This document shows, piece after piece, positions 41,327 to 52,189 of a stretch of 64,000 nucleotides of DNA. The stretch spans positions 1,178,001-1,242,000 of the forward strand of contig NZ_JABVZR010000002.1 of assembly GCF_017163935.1 (NCBI RefSeq), given 5' to 3'. The first letter of the stretch is position 1, and each line of letters begins with the position of its first letter. The notes under the pieces were generated by a model. That model made no database searches, was not told the origin of the DNA, and saw only the letters and a program-made list of their open reading frames with translations. Both the position numbers and the translations under genes were made by a program. The DNA comes from Novosphingobium terrae. Lineage in GTDB: Bacteria; Pseudomonadota; Alphaproteobacteria; Sphingomonadales; Sphingomonadaceae.

Positions 41327-42819
41327 AGATGCGGCTCTCCCTGTTTGCATTGCTGGCGCTGGCGGGCTGCACCGTCGGCCCGAATTACAGCGAGCCCAAA
41401 CCGCCAACGCCCGCTGTCTTTGCGGAGGCTGATGGCCCGCAGACCACGCCCGATCTGCAAGGCTGGTGGCAGGCCTATCATGATCCCGAACTCGAACGGC
41501 TGATCGCCATGGGGCTGGCCGACAATCCGGACCTCAAATCCGCCGCCGCCCGCATTCGCGAGGCAAGGGCGCAGGTGAAGGTGGCGCGTTCGGCCTATTT
41601 CCCGCAGGTCAACGCCAGCGCGGGCAGCAATTATGAGCGCTTCAGCAAGAACGCCGGATTGTCCTCACTGGCCAGCCTGCTGGGCGGGGGGAGTGGCGGC
41701 TCCAGCAGCGGCGGCGGTTCCTCCGGCACGCCCGGCGGCATCGCTTTGCCCGGCGATTCCATCACCGTCTATTCGGCCGGCTTTGACGCCAGTTGGGAAC
41801 TGGACCTCTTCGGCGGCACGCGCCGCAGCGTGGAGGGCGCCCGCGCCCGCGCCGAAGCCGCCGTGTGGAACGCGCGCGATGCGCAACTTTCGCTGATCGC
41901 CGAAATCGTCGACAGCTATCTGCAACTGCGCACCCTGCAGGCCCGCGAGCAGGTCGCGCGCGAGGAGGTGGAGCGGCAGGAAAAACGCCTCGCCATCCTC
42001 GACCATACCGCGCAATCGGGCCTGACGCCTCAGGGCGACTTTATCCGCCAGCGCGCGCAACTGGCGCAGGCGCAGGCCGCCGTCGCCCCCATCGTCGCGG
42101 AGGGCAAGGCGCAGATGCATGGGCTCGGTACGCTGGTGGGCCGCACGCCCGATATGCTGATCGCCGAGCTTGCCACTGTGCCGCCGCCGCTGCCCGCGCC
42201 GCCTGTCGTTCCTGCCGGGCTGCCCTCCGATCTGCTGCGCCGCCGCCCCGATGTGCGGATGGCCGAAAGGCAGTTGGCGGCCGCCACAGCCGATGTCGGC
42301 GTCGCCGTGGCCGATCTCTATCCGCGCTTCACGCTGACGGGGGCATCGCAACTGATCTCCACTGCGCTGGGCAACCTCTTCACCGGAGACAGTCTGCAGC
42401 TGACGGGCGCGGCGCAGGCCATGTTCCCCATCCTCGACTGGGGCAAGCGCAAGGGGCAGGTCGCCCAGCGCAAGGCTCAGGCGGATGAGGCCTATTACAC
42501 CTATCAGAAGACCGTGCTCACCGCCCTGCGCGATGTGGAAGACGCGCTGATCCGCATCCGCAGCGAGCAGGACCGCAACCGCGCCCTGCAAGGCGGCCTT
42601 GCCGATGCCAGTCGCGCGACTCAGGTGGTGGAGGCGCGCTATGCCTCGGGGCTGGTCGATTATGGCGCGGTGCTCGATGCACGGGCCTCGGACATCACCG
42701 CCCATGACGCCCTGATCCAGAGCGATGGCGCCCTGCGCCGCGACACGCTGGCCCTGACCAAGGCGCTGGGCGGCGGCTGGGAAGGCCTGCCTTTGCCTGA
42801 GGCCGCGCCGCGTCTGTAA
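41323..42819 (+). CDS. NodT-family outer-membrane efflux lipoprotein (TolC-like)
   Basis: A 498-residue outer-membrane factor with the lipobox LALAGC and the family start CTVGPNYSEPKPP. Two repeated efflux-protein domains follow (GWWQAYHDPELERLI, LRRRPDVRMAERQLAAATAD) with coiled-coil stretches around ARASDITAHDALIQ. A Gly/Ser-rich insert (GGGSGGSSSGGGSSGTPGG, about residues 120-140) is an unusual low-complexity loop. It provides the exit duct for the EmrAB pump. It ends the operon; a convergent Rieske gene follows. Confidence 0.92.
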   Translation: MKMRLSLFALLALAGCTVGPNYSEPKPPTPAVFAEADGPQTTPDLQGWWQAYHDPELERLIAMGLADNPDLKSAAARIREARAQVKVARSAYFPQVNASAGSNYERFSKNAGLSSLASLLGGGSGGSSSGGGSSGTPGGIALPGDSITVYSAGFDASWELDLFGGTRRSVEGARARAEAAVWNARDAQLSLIAEIVDSYLQLRTLQAREQVAREEVERQEKRLAILDHTAQSGLTPQGDFIRQRAQLAQAQAAVAPIVAEGKAQMHGLGTLVGRTPDMLIAELATVPPPLPAPPVVPAGLPSDLLRRRPDVRMAERQLAAATADVGVAVADLYPRFTLTGASQLISTALGNLFTGDSLQLTGAAQAMFPILDWGKRKGQVAQRKAQADEAYYTYQKTVLTALRDVEDALIRIRSEQDRNRALQGGLADASRATQVVEARYASGLVDYGAVLDARASDITAHDALIQSDGALRRDTLALTKALGGGWEGLPLPEAAPRL

Positions 42820-42845
42820 ACGCAGTCAGGCGTTCCGGTCCGCCA

Positions 42846-43211
42846 TCACGCAGCCGTGACCAGCATGCCGTCCTGCACGGCAACAGGCCATGCGCTCAGG
42901 GACTGGCCGGCGCAGGGCCCGCCCATGCACAGCCCATCCGTGATCCGGAACAAGGCGCCATGCCACTGGCAGGCGATCATCGTGCCATCGGGCGTCAGAT
43001 AATCGTCCAGCACCTGAGTCAGCGGCAGCCCGGCATGCGGGCAGCGGTCGACATAGCCGAAGGCCTCGCCGCCCTGCCGCACGATAAAGCCGTGAAACCG
43101 GCCCGCCCTCAGCTGGATCACCACATTGCGGGCTTTCCCGTCCTCAATGGTGTCAAGCGCACCGAGGCTGATCCCCGCCGGTGTCGCGAAAAGACGTGTT
43201 TCCTCGCTCAC
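42846..43211 (-). CDS. Rieske [2Fe-2S] ferredoxin-like protein
   Basis: A 121-residue protein started at GTG 43211, which overlaps the maiA stop (GTGA). The Rieske cluster is bound by Cys57/His59 (CPHAG) and Cys81/His84 (CQWHG). The small single-domain form matches ferredoxin components of Rieske oxygenases or nitrite-reductase-small-subunit-like proteins. It is coupled to maleylacetoacetate isomerase at the end of the hutF-hutC-maiA unit. No cognate oxygenase is nearby, so its partner is unknown. Confidence 0.85.
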   Translation of the reverse strand: MSEETRLFATPAGISLGALDTIEDGKARNVVIQLRAGRFHGFIVRQGGEAFGYVDRCPHAGLPLTQVLDDYLTPDGTMIACQWHGALFRITDGLCMGGPCAGQSLSAWPVAVQDGMLVTAA

Positions 43212-43849
43212 GGGCGCACCGCATCGGGCTGATTGTCGGGATGGGCATCGGCAAAGGGCTGGAGCGCGCGCGCCGCTTCGGCGGCAGCCACAAGCCGGGG
43301 CCAGGCGCTGCAATCGACCCCGAACCGCTCGGCGGAATAGAGTTGGGGCACCAGATAGCAATCGGCCAGCGTGGGGCGATCGCCATAGGCGAAGCCTTTG
43401 CCATGCTGCGCGATCATCGCCTCCACGGCGGTGAAACCCTCGCCGATCCAGCGGGCGATCCAGCGCTGCTCCTGATCGGGTGTGGCCGTGAAATCGGTGC
43501 GCAACGCCTCCAGCACGCGCAGATTGTTGAGCGGATGGATATCGCAGCCGATCGCCGCGGCCATGGCGCGCACATGGGCGCGGCCTTCCGGATCGGCGGG
43601 CAGCAGCGGGGGCTGGGGATGGCACTCCTCAAGCCATTCGAGGATGGCCGGGCTCTGGGTCAGCACGGCGTCCTCCAGCCTGAGGGCGGGCACCAGCCTT
43701 TGGGGATTGAGCTGCTCGAAAGCGGCATGCCTCTGTTCGCCCGCGCGCAGATTCACCGGCAGCTGGGTGTACGCCACCCCCTTGATGTTGAGCGCGATCC
43801 TGGTGCGATAGGATGTGCCCGAACGCCAATAGCCATAAAGAGTCAGCAT
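43208..43849 (-). CDS. maiA: Maleylacetoacetate isomerase (zeta-class GST)
   Basis: A 213-residue GST. The zeta-class active-site run is SGTSYRTRIALNIKG at residues 11-25, where most family members have SSCSYR; Ser and Tyr remain. NPQRLVPALRLEDAVLTQSPAILEWLEE and the C-terminal LADCYLVPQLYSAERFGVDC are typical. It isomerises 4-maleylacetoacetate to fumarylacetoacetate with glutathione, between homogentisate dioxygenase and FahA. Those two partners are encoded 9-12 kb away beyond the hut genes, while maiA itself lies 34 bases behind hutC in the same direction. Confidence 0.93.
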   Translation of the reverse strand: MLTLYGYWRSGTSYRTRIALNIKGVAYTQLPVNLRAGEQRHAAFEQLNPQRLVPALRLEDAVLTQSPAILEWLEECHPQPPLLPADPEGRAHVRAMAAAIGCDIHPLNNLRVLEALRTDFTATPDQEQRWIARWIGEGFTAVEAMIAQHGKGFAYGDRPTLADCYLVPQLYSAERFGVDCSAWPRLVAAAEAARALQPFADAHPDNQPDAVRP

Positions 43850-43883
43850 CGATTGTCCTCACGCAGGATGGGTTGGCGGTGCG

Positions 43884-44588
43884 TCAGTTGCCCTTGGGGC
43901 CGAAGCGCGCGACCAGATCATAGGCCGCGCCGATAAACAACTGGCGGACATGGGTGATATGCTCCTCGCCGCGCCAGGTGCGCCGCTCCAGCGCCAGACA
44001 GGCGGTGCCTGCTTCCACGCCCAGATGCTCGGCCTCATGCGGTGTGGCGCCGATGGCGGAGATCCGGTTTTCCGCCTCGGTCCAGGGCACATGATGCAGC
44101 AGCCAGCTGCCCGGAGGCTCCACCGTGAAATCGGCATCGGCCATATCCGGCGCGGCGGCCAGCGCCACAAGGCGGCGCTCCAGCGCCAGCGGCGTGCCAT
44201 CGGCCAGATGCAGCCCTTCCAGCGTCAGCACCCTGCCGCTGCCCGCCAGAGCCCGTTCCTCCATGCTGGCAGGCGCCTTGATCTTGCGGGAGAGCAGGCG
44301 ATAGGCATAGCTCTGGCCCTTGCCGATGATTTCGGCGGCCAGATCGGGAATGTCGAGCACCATCGCATGCACTTTGGGCCGGGCGACGAAGGACCCGGCA
44401 CGCTTGCGGCGCTCGATCAGCCCGGCGGTGGCCAGAGCGCTCAGCGCCTTGTTCACCGTCATGCGCGAACAGCCGTGGATGTCCATCAGCTCATGCTCGA
44501 AAGGCAGGCGGTCACCCGGGCTCAGCGTGCCCGAGATGATCTCGGCCTCGATCCCGGCCCGGATGCGTTCATGCAGCGCGATGTTCAT
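43884..44588 (-). CDS. hutC: HutC, GntR-family histidine-utilisation repressor
   Basis: A 234-residue GntR/HutC-type repressor started at ATG 44588, overlapping the hutF stop (ATGA). The winged HTH (IISGTLSPGDRLPFEHELMD, IHGCSRMTVNKALSALATAG) is followed by a UTRA ligand domain ending EEHITHVRQLFIGAAYDLVARF. HutC binds urocanate and then leaves the hut operators. A matching operator is at 45976-45989 in the divergent promoter, so it represses both hutF-hutC-maiA and hutIHGUD. Confidence 0.95.
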   Translation of the reverse strand: MNIALHERIRAGIEAEIISGTLSPGDRLPFEHELMDIHGCSRMTVNKALSALATAGLIERRKRAGSFVARPKVHAMVLDIPDLAAEIIGKGQSYAYRLLSRKIKAPASMEERALAGSGRVLTLEGLHLADGTPLALERRLVALAAAPDMADADFTVEPPGSWLLHHVPWTEAENRISAIGATPHEAEHLGVEAGTACLALERRTWRGEEHITHVRQLFIGAAYDLVARFGPKGN

Positions 44589-45949
44589 GCCAGCAGCTTG
44601 GCCAGCGTGCTGCGGTAGCTTGCGGTGATGGTGTCCCGCTGCACATGGCGGCCATCGGCCACCACCATGCGGCCCCGGCGCCAGACGCAATCGACCGCCT
44701 CGCGCCCGGCGGAAAAGATCAGCCCGTCAAGCAGCGCATCGCCCGATCGCGCGGTAAGCGAGGGATGGTCGCCCTTCAGGCTCACGATGTCGGCGCTGAG
44801 CCCGACCGCCAGACCGGCCTCCACCCCAAGCGCCTGCCCGCCGCCCCGCAGCGAGGCGTTATAGAGCGCGGCCCCCGTCGAGGCGCCGGCCTCACGGGCC
44901 AGCAGATTGCGGCCCTGTCGGCTCAGGCGCTGGCCATATTCCAGCAGGCGCAGCTCCTCGGTCGCATCGATCCTGACGTTGGAATCCGAACCGATCCCAT
45001 AGTGGCCCCCGGCGGCAAGATAGTCTTCCATCGGGAACAGGCCATCGCCCAGATTGGCTTCGGTGATCGGGCAAAGGCCTGCAATGGCGCCGGTTTGCGC
45101 CATGTGGTGCGTCTCGTTCAGAGTCATATGCGTAGCGTGGACCAGACACCAGCGCCGATCAACCGGCATATGGTCAAGCAGCCATGCGACGGGGCGCTGG
45201 CCGCTCCAGCTCAGGCAATCCTCCACCTCGCGCTGCTGTTCGGCGATATGGATATGGATCGGCGCTTCGCCCGCCAGCGGCAGCAGATGGCCCAGCTCCT
45301 TGGGCGTGACGGCGCGCAGCGAATGCGGGGCGATGCCCACCACCGCATCGCCCAGCGGCGCCACCGCACCGCGTGCCGCCTCATGCAGCACGGCATATTG
45401 ATCGGGCGAGCAAAGGAAGCGGCGCTGCCCCTCGCCGGGGGCCTGCCCGCCGAAACCGGCATGGGCATAGAACACCGGCAACAAGGTCAGCCCCAGACCG
45501 GTGTCCTGAGCGGCGGCGGCCAGCCTTGCGCTCATTTCGGCCGGGTCGGCATAGGCACGGCCATCGGGGGCATGGTGCAGATAATGGAACTCGCCGACGC
45601 GGGTAAAACCGGCCTCCAGCATCTCCATATAGGCCAGGGCGGCGATGGCCTGCATCTCATCGGGGCCCATTCTGGCGAGGAAGCGGTACATCACCTCGCG
45701 CCAGGTCCAGAAGCTGTCACCGCTGGGGCCGCGCGTTTCGGCCAGACCGGCCATGCCGCGCTGAAAAGCATGGGAATGCAGATTGGGCAGGCCGGGCAGG
45801 GCGATGCTGTGGCGCTGCGCTGCCGCCGTGGGGCTGGCACCGCGTTCCAGCCGCGCGATCAGGCCATCCGCGATGTCGATCCGCACATCGCTGGCCCAGC
45901 CATCGGGCAGCAGCGCAAGGTCGAAATGGAGGGAGGCGCTGTGCGGCAT
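44585..45949 (-). CDS. hutF: Formiminoglutamate deiminase
   Basis: A 454-residue amidohydrolase started at ATG 45949 with AAGGAAAA upstream; the longer frame crosses the operator. The metal-site motif is [13 protein letters not shown], with further ligands in [15 protein letters not shown] and [11 protein letters not shown]. It converts N-formimino-L-glutamate to N-formylglutamate, the first step of the five-enzyme histidine route completed by HutG. The presence of both HutF and HutG shows that this organism uses the formylglutamate branch. It is the first gene of the leftward hut unit. Confidence 0.95.
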   Translation of the reverse strand: MPHSASLHFDLALLPDGWASDVRIDIADGLIARLERGASPTAAAQRHSIALPGLPNLHSHAFQRGMAGLAETRGPSGDSFWTWREVMYRFLARMGPDEMQAIAALAYMEMLEAGFTRVGEFHYLHHAPDGRAYADPAEMSARLAAAAQDTGLGLTLLPVFYAHAGFGGQAPGEGQRRFLCSPDQYAVLHEAARGAVAPLGDAVVGIAPHSLRAVTPKELGHLLPLAGEAPIHIHIAEQQREVEDCLSWSGQRPVAWLLDHMPVDRRWCLVHATHMTLNETHHMAQTGAIAGLCPITEANLGDGLFPMEDYLAAGGHYGIGSDSNVRIDATEELRLLEYGQRLSRQGRNLLAREAGASTGAALYNASLRGGGQALGVEAGLAVGLSADIVSLKGDHPSLTARSGDALLDGLIFSAGREAVDCVWRRGRMVVADGRHVQRDTITASYRSTLAKLLA

Positions 45950-45975
45950 CGCGTTTTCCTTCTGGACAGTGAAGA

Positions 45976-45989
45976 TATGTCTATACATA
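45976..45989. promoter_or_regulatory. HutC operator TATGTCTATACATA
   Basis: Arms TATGT/ACATA around CTAT, 26 bases before the hutF ATG and about 50 before hutI, in the 88-base divergent gap. The TGTCTATACA core fits known HutC sites, so one site can repress both directions. Confidence 0.8.
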
Positions 45990-46037
45990 ATGGCGCGGCA
46001 AGGCAACAGCAGTCCAGACCCGCGAAAGGCCCGTTTC

Positions 46038-47267
46038 ATGCAGTGCGATACGCTCTGGACCGATGTCCGACTCGCGACGATGGCAGCCCCCTCGCATGGT
46101 AAGGACAAGGACAAGGGCGAGGGCGTGGCCGTGATCGAACGCGGCATGCTGGCGGCGCGCGATGGCATGATCCTTTTTGCGGGGCCGCAGGATGATGCCC
46201 CGGCCTTTGCGCCAGGCCGCCAGATCAAGGGCGAGGGGCGGCTGATCACCCCCGGCCTGATCGATTGCCACACCCATCTGGTCCATGGCGGCAGCCGGGC
46301 GGGCGAATGGCAGGCGCGTCTGGCCGGTGCCAGCTATGAGGAGATCGCCCGCGCCGGCGGCGGCATCGTCTCCACCATGAATGCCACGCGGCAGGCCAGC
46401 GAGGATGAGCTGGTCGCCTCGGCCCTGACCCGCCTCGATGCCCTGATCGCCGAGGGCGTGACGAGCATCGAGATCAAATCGGGCTACGGCCTTTCGCTGG
46501 AGGCGGAACGGCGGATGCTGCGCGCCGCGCGGCAACTGGCGCGGCAGCGCAGGATCACGGTTCGCACCACCTTTCTGGGCGCCCATGCCCTGCCACCCGA
46601 ATTCTCCGGCCATGCCGATGGCTATATCGATCTGGTCGCCGATGTGATGATCCCCGCACTGGCCGAGGAAGGGCTGATCGATGCGGTGGATGCCTTTTGC
46701 GAGGGCATCGGCTTCACCCTTGCCCAGACCGAGCGCGTCTTCACCGCCGCCAAGCGCCATGGCCTGCCCGTAAAACTCCATGCCGAGCAGCTTTCCAACC
46801 TGCATGGCGCGCAGATGGCTGCCGGTTATGGCGCGCTGTCCGCCGATCATCTCGAACATCTCGATGCGGCGGGCGTCGCGGCCATGGCGGCCAGCGGCAC
46901 CGTCGCCACGCTGCTGCCCGGCGCTTTCTATTTTACGCGCGAAACCGTGCTGCCGCCTGTCGATCTGCTGCGCGCCGCCGGTGTGCCCATCGCGCTGGCG
47001 ACGGACTGCAATCCCGGCACCTCGCCGCTCACCTCGCTGCTGCTGACCATGAACATGGGCGCCACGCTGTTTCGCCTGACCGTGGAGGAATGCCTCGCGG
47101 GTGTCACCATCAACGCGGCGCGCGCGCTGGGGCTGGCCGGAGAGACCGGCTCGCTGGAGCCCGGCAAGCGCTGCGACCTTGCCATCTGGGATGTCGAACA
47201 TCCCGCCGAACTTGTCTATCGCATGGGGTTCAACCCGCTCCATGCCCGTATCTGGAGTGGATCATGA
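46038..47267 (+). CDS. hutI: Imidazolonepropionase
   Basis: A 409-residue amidohydrolase started at ATG 46038 behind GAAAGG. The metal motif is [19 protein letters not shown], and the active-site loop [21 protein letters not shown] and [13 protein letters not shown] are all diagnostic. It opens the ring of 4-imidazolone-5-propionate to give formiminoglutamate. It is the first gene of the rightward hut operon and its stop overlaps the hutH start (ATGA). Confidence 0.96.
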   Translation: MQCDTLWTDVRLATMAAPSHGKDKDKGEGVAVIERGMLAARDGMILFAGPQDDAPAFAPGRQIKGEGRLITPGLIDCHTHLVHGGSRAGEWQARLAGASYEEIARAGGGIVSTMNATRQASEDELVASALTRLDALIAEGVTSIEIKSGYGLSLEAERRMLRAARQLARQRRITVRTTFLGAHALPPEFSGHADGYIDLVADVMIPALAEEGLIDAVDAFCEGIGFTLAQTERVFTAAKRHGLPVKLHAEQLSNLHGAQMAAGYGALSADHLEHLDAAGVAAMAASGTVATLLPGAFYFTRETVLPPVDLLRAAGVPIALATDCNPGTSPLTSLLLTMNMGATLFRLTVEECLAGVTINAARALGLAGETGSLEPGKRCDLAIWDVEHPAELVYRMGFNPLHARIWSGS

Positions 47268-48823
47268 ACGAGATCGTCCTCACCCCCGGCGATGTGCCGC
47301 TGGCGGACTGGCGTGCCATCTATCGCGGCGCGCCCGCGCGGCTCGATCCGGCCAGCGCCCCGGCGATTGCGGCCAGCGCGGCGGCCATTGCGCGCATTCT
47401 GGCCAAGGGCGTGCCCGTCTATGGCATCAACACCGGCTTCGGCAAGCTGGCCAGCGTGAAGATCGCCGATGACGAGCTGGCCACGCTTCAGCGCAACATC
47501 GTGCTCAGCCATGCGGCGGGCACGGGCGCGCCCAGCCCGGTGCCGGTGGTGCGGCTGATGATGGCGCTGAAACTGGCCAGTCTGGGGCAGGGCGCCAGCG
47601 GCGTTCGGCCCGAGACGGTGGCGCTGCTCGATGCCATGCTGGCGCGCGGGTTGACGCCCGTGGTGCCTTCGCAGGGTTCGGTGGGGGCCAGCGGCGATCT
47701 GGCGCCGCTCTCGCATATGACCGCGACGATGATCGGCGTGGGCGAGATCGAGATTGAAGGCGTGGTGCTGCCCGCCGTGGAGGCTCTGGCCAAGGCCGGT
47801 CTGGCGCCTGTCGAGCTGGGGCCCAAGGAAGGTCTGGCGCTGCTCAACGGCACGCAATTCTCCACCGCCAATGCGCTGGCCGGGCTCTTCGAGGCCGAGG
47901 TGCTGTTCCAGTCGGCGCTGGTCACCGGCGCGCTCTCGACCGAGGCGGCCAAGGGCACCGATGCGCCCTTCGATCCGCGCATCCATCGGCTGCGCCGCCA
48001 TCCCGGGCAGGTCGCGGTGGGTGAGGCGCTGCGCAGCCTGATGGCGGGCTCGGCCATCCGCGCCTCGCATCGCGAGGATGATCCGCGCGTGCAGGACCCC
48101 TATTGCCTGCGTTGCCAGCCTCAGGTGATGGGCGCCGCGCTCGATGTGCTGCGTCAGGCGGCCACCACGCTGACCACCGAGGCCAATGGCGTCTCCGACA
48201 ACCCGCTGATCTTCCCCGAGACCGACGAGGCGCTCTCCGGCGGCAATTTCCATGCCGAGCCGGTGGCCTTCGCCGCAGATATGATCGCCATGGCCATCTG
48301 CGAGATCGGCTCCATCGCCGAGCGCCGCGTGGCGATGCTGGTCGATCCGGCGCTGTCGGGCCTGCCCGCTTTCCTCACGCCGCGCCCCGGTCTCAACTCG
48401 GGCTTCATGATCCCGCAGGTCACCGCCGCCGCGCTGGTGAGCGAGAACAAGCAGCGCGCCTATCCGGCCAGCGTCGATTCCATCCCCACCAGCGCCAATC
48501 AGGAGGACCATGTCTCCATGGCCGCTCATGGCGCGCGCCGCCTGATGGAGATGGCCGCCAATGCCACCGCCGTGCTGGGCATCGAGCTGCTGGCCGCCTG
48601 TCAGGGGGTGGACTTTCACGCCCCGCTGACCTCCAGCACCGCGCTGGAGGCCGTGCGCGCCGCCACCCGCCATGAGATCCCCGCGCTGGAGGATGACCGC
48701 CATTTCTATCCCGATATGGAAGCGGCCAATCGCCTGATCCGCTCGGGCGCGATTGTGGCGGCGGCGGCGCTGCCTCTGCCGGGCATCTCAACGCCGGACC
48801 TTTCAATGGACGCAGGTGCATGA
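47264..48823 (+). CDS. hutH: Histidine ammonia-lyase
   Basis: A 519-residue lyase. The MIO cofactor triad Ala142-Ser143-Gly144 lies in [42 protein letters not shown] and [11 protein letters not shown] are characteristic. It removes ammonia from L-histidine to form urocanate, the inducer of the system. ATGA overlaps at both ends couple it to hutI and hutG. Length matches the family. Confidence 0.97.
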   Translation: MNEIVLTPGDVPLADWRAIYRGAPARLDPASAPAIAASAAAIARILAKGVPVYGINTGFGKLASVKIADDELATLQRNIVLSHAAGTGAPSPVPVVRLMMALKLASLGQGASGVRPETVALLDAMLARGLTPVVPSQGSVGASGDLAPLSHMTATMIGVGEIEIEGVVLPAVEALAKAGLAPVELGPKEGLALLNGTQFSTANALAGLFEAEVLFQSALVTGALSTEAAKGTDAPFDPRIHRLRRHPGQVAVGEALRSLMAGSAIRASHREDDPRVQDPYCLRCQPQVMGAALDVLRQAATTLTTEANGVSDNPLIFPETDEALSGGNFHAEPVAFAADMIAMAICEIGSIAERRVAMLVDPALSGLPAFLTPRPGLNSGFMIPQVTAAALVSENKQRAYPASVDSIPTSANQEDHVSMAAHGARRLMEMAANATAVLGIELLAACQGVDFHAPLTSSTALEAVRAATRHEIPALEDDRHFYPDMEAANRLIRSGAIVAAAALPLPGISTPDLSMDAGA

Positions 48824-49629
48824 CCGACTGGCTGGAGATCCATCGCGGGGAGGCGCCGCTGGTGGTGGCCTTCCCGCACACCGGCACGCAGATTCCGCCC
48901 GAACTGGAGGCGCGCTTTGCCTCGCCATGGCTGGCGCGCAAGGATGCGGATTGGTGGATCGACCAGCTTTACGCCTTCGCGCGTGATCTGGGTGCCACCA
49001 CGGTGCGCACCCGCCTGTCGCGCAGCGTGATCGACTGCAACCGCGATCCTTCGGGTGCCTCGCTCTATCCGGGCCAGGCGACCACGGGCCTGTGCCCCAC
49101 CGAAAGCTTCGATGGCGAGCCGCTCTATCGCGGCGAAGGCCCGGATCAGGCCGAGATCGAACAGCGGCGGATCGCCTGGTTCGATCCCTATCACGCCGCC
49201 ATCACTGCCGAACTGGCCCGGCTGCGCGCAATCCACCCGCATGTCGTACTCTATGACGCGCATTCGATCCGCAGCCATATCCCCCGCTTGTTCGAGGGCG
49301 AGCTGCCGCAGTTCAACATCGGCACCAATGGCGGCGCGACCTGTGATCCCGCGCTGGCGCAAGCCGTGCAGAGTGCCTGCGCCGCCAGCGGGCTCACCCA
49401 TGTGCTGGATGGCCGCTTCCGGGGCGGCTGGACCACGCGCCACTATGGAGAGCCCCAAAACGGCATCCACGCCATCCAGATGGAGCTGGCGGTCCGTGGC
49501 TATATGGCCGAGCCCGCAGACCCCACCCCCGACAGCTGGCCGACAGAACTGGACGCCCAGCCCGCCATTCTTCCCATCCTGCGGCAGGTGATCACCGCCT
49601 GCCTCGCCTTCGCGAAAGGGCATGTATGA
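48820..49629 (+). CDS. hutG: N-formylglutamate amidohydrolase
   Basis: A 269-residue zinc hydrolase of the N-formylglutamate deformylase family: [45 protein letters not shown] and [11 protein letters not shown] match the conserved blocks. It splits N-formylglutamate into glutamate and formate, finishing the pathway begun by HutH and HutF. It overlaps hutH and hutU by four bases each. Confidence 0.95.
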   Translation: MTDWLEIHRGEAPLVVAFPHTGTQIPPELEARFASPWLARKDADWWIDQLYAFARDLGATTVRTRLSRSVIDCNRDPSGASLYPGQATTGLCPTESFDGEPLYRGEGPDQAEIEQRRIAWFDPYHAAITAELARLRAIHPHVVLYDAHSIRSHIPRLFEGELPQFNIGTNGGATCDPALAQAVQSACAASGLTHVLDGRFRGGWTTRHYGEPQNGIHAIQMELAVRGYMAEPADPTPDSWPTELDAQPAILPILRQVITACLAFAKGHV

Positions 49630-51293
49630 ACCGTCTCGACAACAGCCGCATCATCAAGGCCCCCACCGGCACCGAGCTGTCCGCCAAAAGCTGGCTGACC
49701 GAGGCGCCCTTGCGCATGCTGATGAACAACCTCCACCCCGATGTCGCCGAGAACCCTGAGGAGCTGGTGGTCTATGGCGGCATCGGCCGCGCCGCGCGCA
49801 ATTGGGAGAGCTTCGACCGTATCGTCGAAACGCTGCGCGTTCTGGAGGATGACCAGACCCTGCTGGTGCAGTCGGGCAAGCCGGTGGGTGTGTTCCGCAC
49901 CCATAAGGATGCGCCGCGCGTGCTGATCGCCAACTCCAATCTGGTGCCCAAATGGGCCAATTGGGAGCATTTCAACGAGCTCGATAAGAAGGGTCTGGCG
50001 ATGTACGGCCAGATGACGGCGGGCTCGTGGATCTACATCGGCACGCAAGGCATCGTGCAGGGCACCTATGAGACCTTCGTGGAAATGGGCCGCCAGCATT
50101 ATGACGGCGATCTCTCGGGCAAGTGGCTGCTGACGGCGGGGCTTGGCGGCATGGGCGGGGCTCAGCCGCTGGCCGCCGTGATGGCGGGGGCGAGCTGCCT
50201 TGCCATTGAGTGCCAGCGCAGCCGGATCGAAATGCGCCTGCGCACCGGCTATCTCGACCGCATGGCCGAAACGCTCGACGAGGCCATGGCGATCATCGAG
50301 GAAGCCAGAGCCAGCAAGCAGCCGGTCTCGGTCGGTCTGCTGGGCAATGCGGCGGAGGTTCTGCCCCAGATGCTGGAACGCGGCATCCTGCCCGATCTGC
50401 TGACCGACCAGACCAGCGCGCACGATCCCATTAACGGCTATCTGCCCGCAGGCTGGACCGTCGCCGAATGGCTCGACAAGCGCGAGCGCGATCCTGCCGC
50501 CGTGGCCAAGGCCGCCAAGGCCAGCATGGCCACCCATGTGCGCGCCATGCTGGAATTCCAGAAGCGCGGCGTGCCCACCACCGACTATGGCAACAACATC
50601 CGTCAGGTCGCCTTCGATGAGGGTGTGGAGGATGCCTTCGCCTTCCCCGGCTTTGTGCCCGCCTATATCCGCCCGCTGTTCTGCCGGGGCATCGGGCCCT
50701 TCCGCTGGGCCGCGCTTTCGGGCGATCCCGAGGACATCTACAAGACCGACCAGAAGGTGAAGGAGCTGCTGCCCGACAACAAGCATCTCCACCGCTGGCT
50801 GGATATGGCGCGCGAGAAGATCCATTTTCAGGGCCTGCCTGCGCGCATCTGCTGGGTCGGTCTGGGTGACCGGCACCGGCTGGGTCTGGCCTTCAACGAA
50901 ATGGTGGCCAGCGGCGAGCTGAAAGCCCCGGTGGTGATCGGGCGCGACCATCTCGACAGCGGCTCGGTCGCCAGCCCCAACCGTGAGACCGAGGCGATGC
51001 GCGATGGCTCCGATGCCGTCAGCGACTGGCCGCTGCTCAATGCCTTGCTCAACACGGCCTCGGGCGCGACATGGGTCTCGCTGCATCATGGCGGCGGCGT
51101 GGGCATGGGCTATTCGCAGCATTCGGGCATGGTGATCGTGGCCGATGGCACGCCGGAGGCCGCCGCAAGGCTGGAGCGCGTGCTGTGGAATGACCCGGCC
51201 ACCGGCGTGATGCGCCATGCCGATGCGGGCTATGACATCGCGCTGGATTGCGCGCGTGAGAAAGGGCTCAACCTGCCCGGCATTCTGGGATGA
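49626..51293 (+). CDS. hutU: Urocanate hydratase
   Basis: A 555-residue NAD-dependent hydratase, typical family length. Recognisable blocks are [53 protein letters not shown] (NAD-binding), [15 protein letters not shown] and [17 protein letters not shown]. It adds water to urocanate to give imidazolonepropionate. It is coupled by ATGA overlaps to hutG and hutD. Confidence 0.97.
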   Translation: MNRLDNSRIIKAPTGTELSAKSWLTEAPLRMLMNNLHPDVAENPEELVVYGGIGRAARNWESFDRIVETLRVLEDDQTLLVQSGKPVGVFRTHKDAPRVLIANSNLVPKWANWEHFNELDKKGLAMYGQMTAGSWIYIGTQGIVQGTYETFVEMGRQHYDGDLSGKWLLTAGLGGMGGAQPLAAVMAGASCLAIECQRSRIEMRLRTGYLDRMAETLDEAMAIIEEARASKQPVSVGLLGNAAEVLPQMLERGILPDLLTDQTSAHDPINGYLPAGWTVAEWLDKRERDPAAVAKAAKASMATHVRAMLEFQKRGVPTTDYGNNIRQVAFDEGVEDAFAFPGFVPAYIRPLFCRGIGPFRWAALSGDPEDIYKTDQKVKELLPDNKHLHRWLDMAREKIHFQGLPARICWVGLGDRHRLGLAFNEMVASGELKAPVVIGRDHLDSGSVASPNRETEAMRDGSDAVSDWPLLNALLNTASGATWVSLHHGGGVGMGYSQHSGMVIVADGTPEAAARLERVLWNDPATGVMRHADAGYDIALDCAREKGLNLPGILG

Positions 51294-51886
51294 GCGGTTT
51301 CACCCTCCTGAGGGCGGCGGATCGTTGCCCTCAGCCCTGGAAGAATGGCGGGGGGATCACCAGCGACGTGCTGGTCCATCCCCCCGGCGCCGACATGGAA
51401 AGCTTCGACTGGCGGATCAGCCTTGCCGAAGTCGGGCAGCAGGGGCCTTTCTCGGCCTTTCCCGGTGTCGATCGCATTCTGACGGTGATCGAGGGCACGC
51501 TTGAGCTGGAGATCGATGGCGCGCGCTGCCGGATCGATCATGGTTCGCCGCCACATCCCTTTTCGGGCGATGCATCCGCCTATGGCTGGCCGGGGGATGG
51601 TCTGGTGCGCGATGTGAATGTCATGGTGCGCCGCGCAGCCGGCCGGGCGGCGGTGGCGCGTGAGGCCGTTGCGGCGCGCGCTGTGCTGGATGTGGCGCCG
51701 CAGACGGTGCTGGTGGTGATGGCCCTTGATGCCTTGTCGGCCAGCGTGGCCGGGGAGGATCTTGCCCTTCAGCCGCTCGATGCGCTGTTGATGCCCGAGC
51801 CCGGCACCTTGCATCTGCAGGCACCGGGCACCGCGCGCTTTTTATCGGTGCGGTTGATGGCTGCGGAAACCGGCAAGGCGAGCTGA
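51290..51886 (+). CDS. hutD: HutD family protein
   Basis: A 198-residue bicupin-type protein with the HutD opening (R)[43 protein letters not shown] and a second [14 protein letters not shown] segment. HutD is common in hut operons and is thought to bind formylglutamate or modulate pathway flux, not to catalyse a core step. It is the last gene of the rightward operon; the convergent phhB gene ends 10 bases away. Confidence 0.92.
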   Translation: MSGFTLLRAADRCPQPWKNGGGITSDVLVHPPGADMESFDWRISLAEVGQQGPFSAFPGVDRILTVIEGTLELEIDGARCRIDHGSPPHPFSGDASAYGWPGDGLVRDVNVMVRRAAGRAAVAREAVAARAVLDVAPQTVLVVMALDALSASVAGEDLALQPLDALLMPEPGTLHLQAPGTARFLSVRLMAAETGKAS

Positions 51887-51896
51887 AGCCCGCCGA

Positions 51897-52184
51897 TCAG
51901 ATCAGCCGATCGATCACCCCGGCCAGTTCCACATCGCGGGTGGAGACGCCATCGGCATCATGGGTGGTCAGCCAGATATCGAGCTTGTTGTAGACATTGG
52001 CCCATTCGGGATGATGGTCGCGCTTTTCGGCTTCGACGCCGATCCGCACCATCAGCCCGAGAGCCTGCCCGAAATCACGCAGCACGATGCGGCGGTGGAT
52101 GGCCTTGCGGGGCTCATCATAGGTCCAGTCGGGCAGGCTTGCGAGGGCCTGTTGCAGGGCTTCCTGAGTCAGCGGTGCGATCAT
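51897..52184 (-). CDS. phhB: Pterin-4a-carbinolamine dehydratase
   Basis: A 95-residue protein started at ATG 52184, five bases after the SDR stop. It has the PCD/DCoH fold pattern: LPDWTYDEPRKAIHRRIVLRDF, then EAEKRDHHPEWANVYNKLDIWLTTHD with the catalytic His-His pair and VTTHD-type end. It dehydrates the 4a-hydroxytetrahydropterin produced by phenylalanine hydroxylase, so the cofactor can be reduced again. It is the last gene of the Phe/Tyr operon headed by phhA. Confidence 0.94.
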   Translation of the reverse strand: MIAPLTQEALQQALASLPDWTYDEPRKAIHRRIVLRDFGQALGLMVRIGVEAEKRDHHPEWANVYNKLDIWLTTHDADGVSTRDVELAGVIDRLI

Positions 52185-52189
52185 CGGGC

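Noticed and set aside
42846..43625. 259-codon minus frame extending into maiA
   Set aside because: The upstream half is a shadow of maiA; the Rieske protein starts at GTG 43211, where GTGA overlaps the maiA stop.
46697..48823. 708-codon open frame
   Set aside because: The first 189 codons are a shadow of hutI. The real protein is HutH from ATG 47264.
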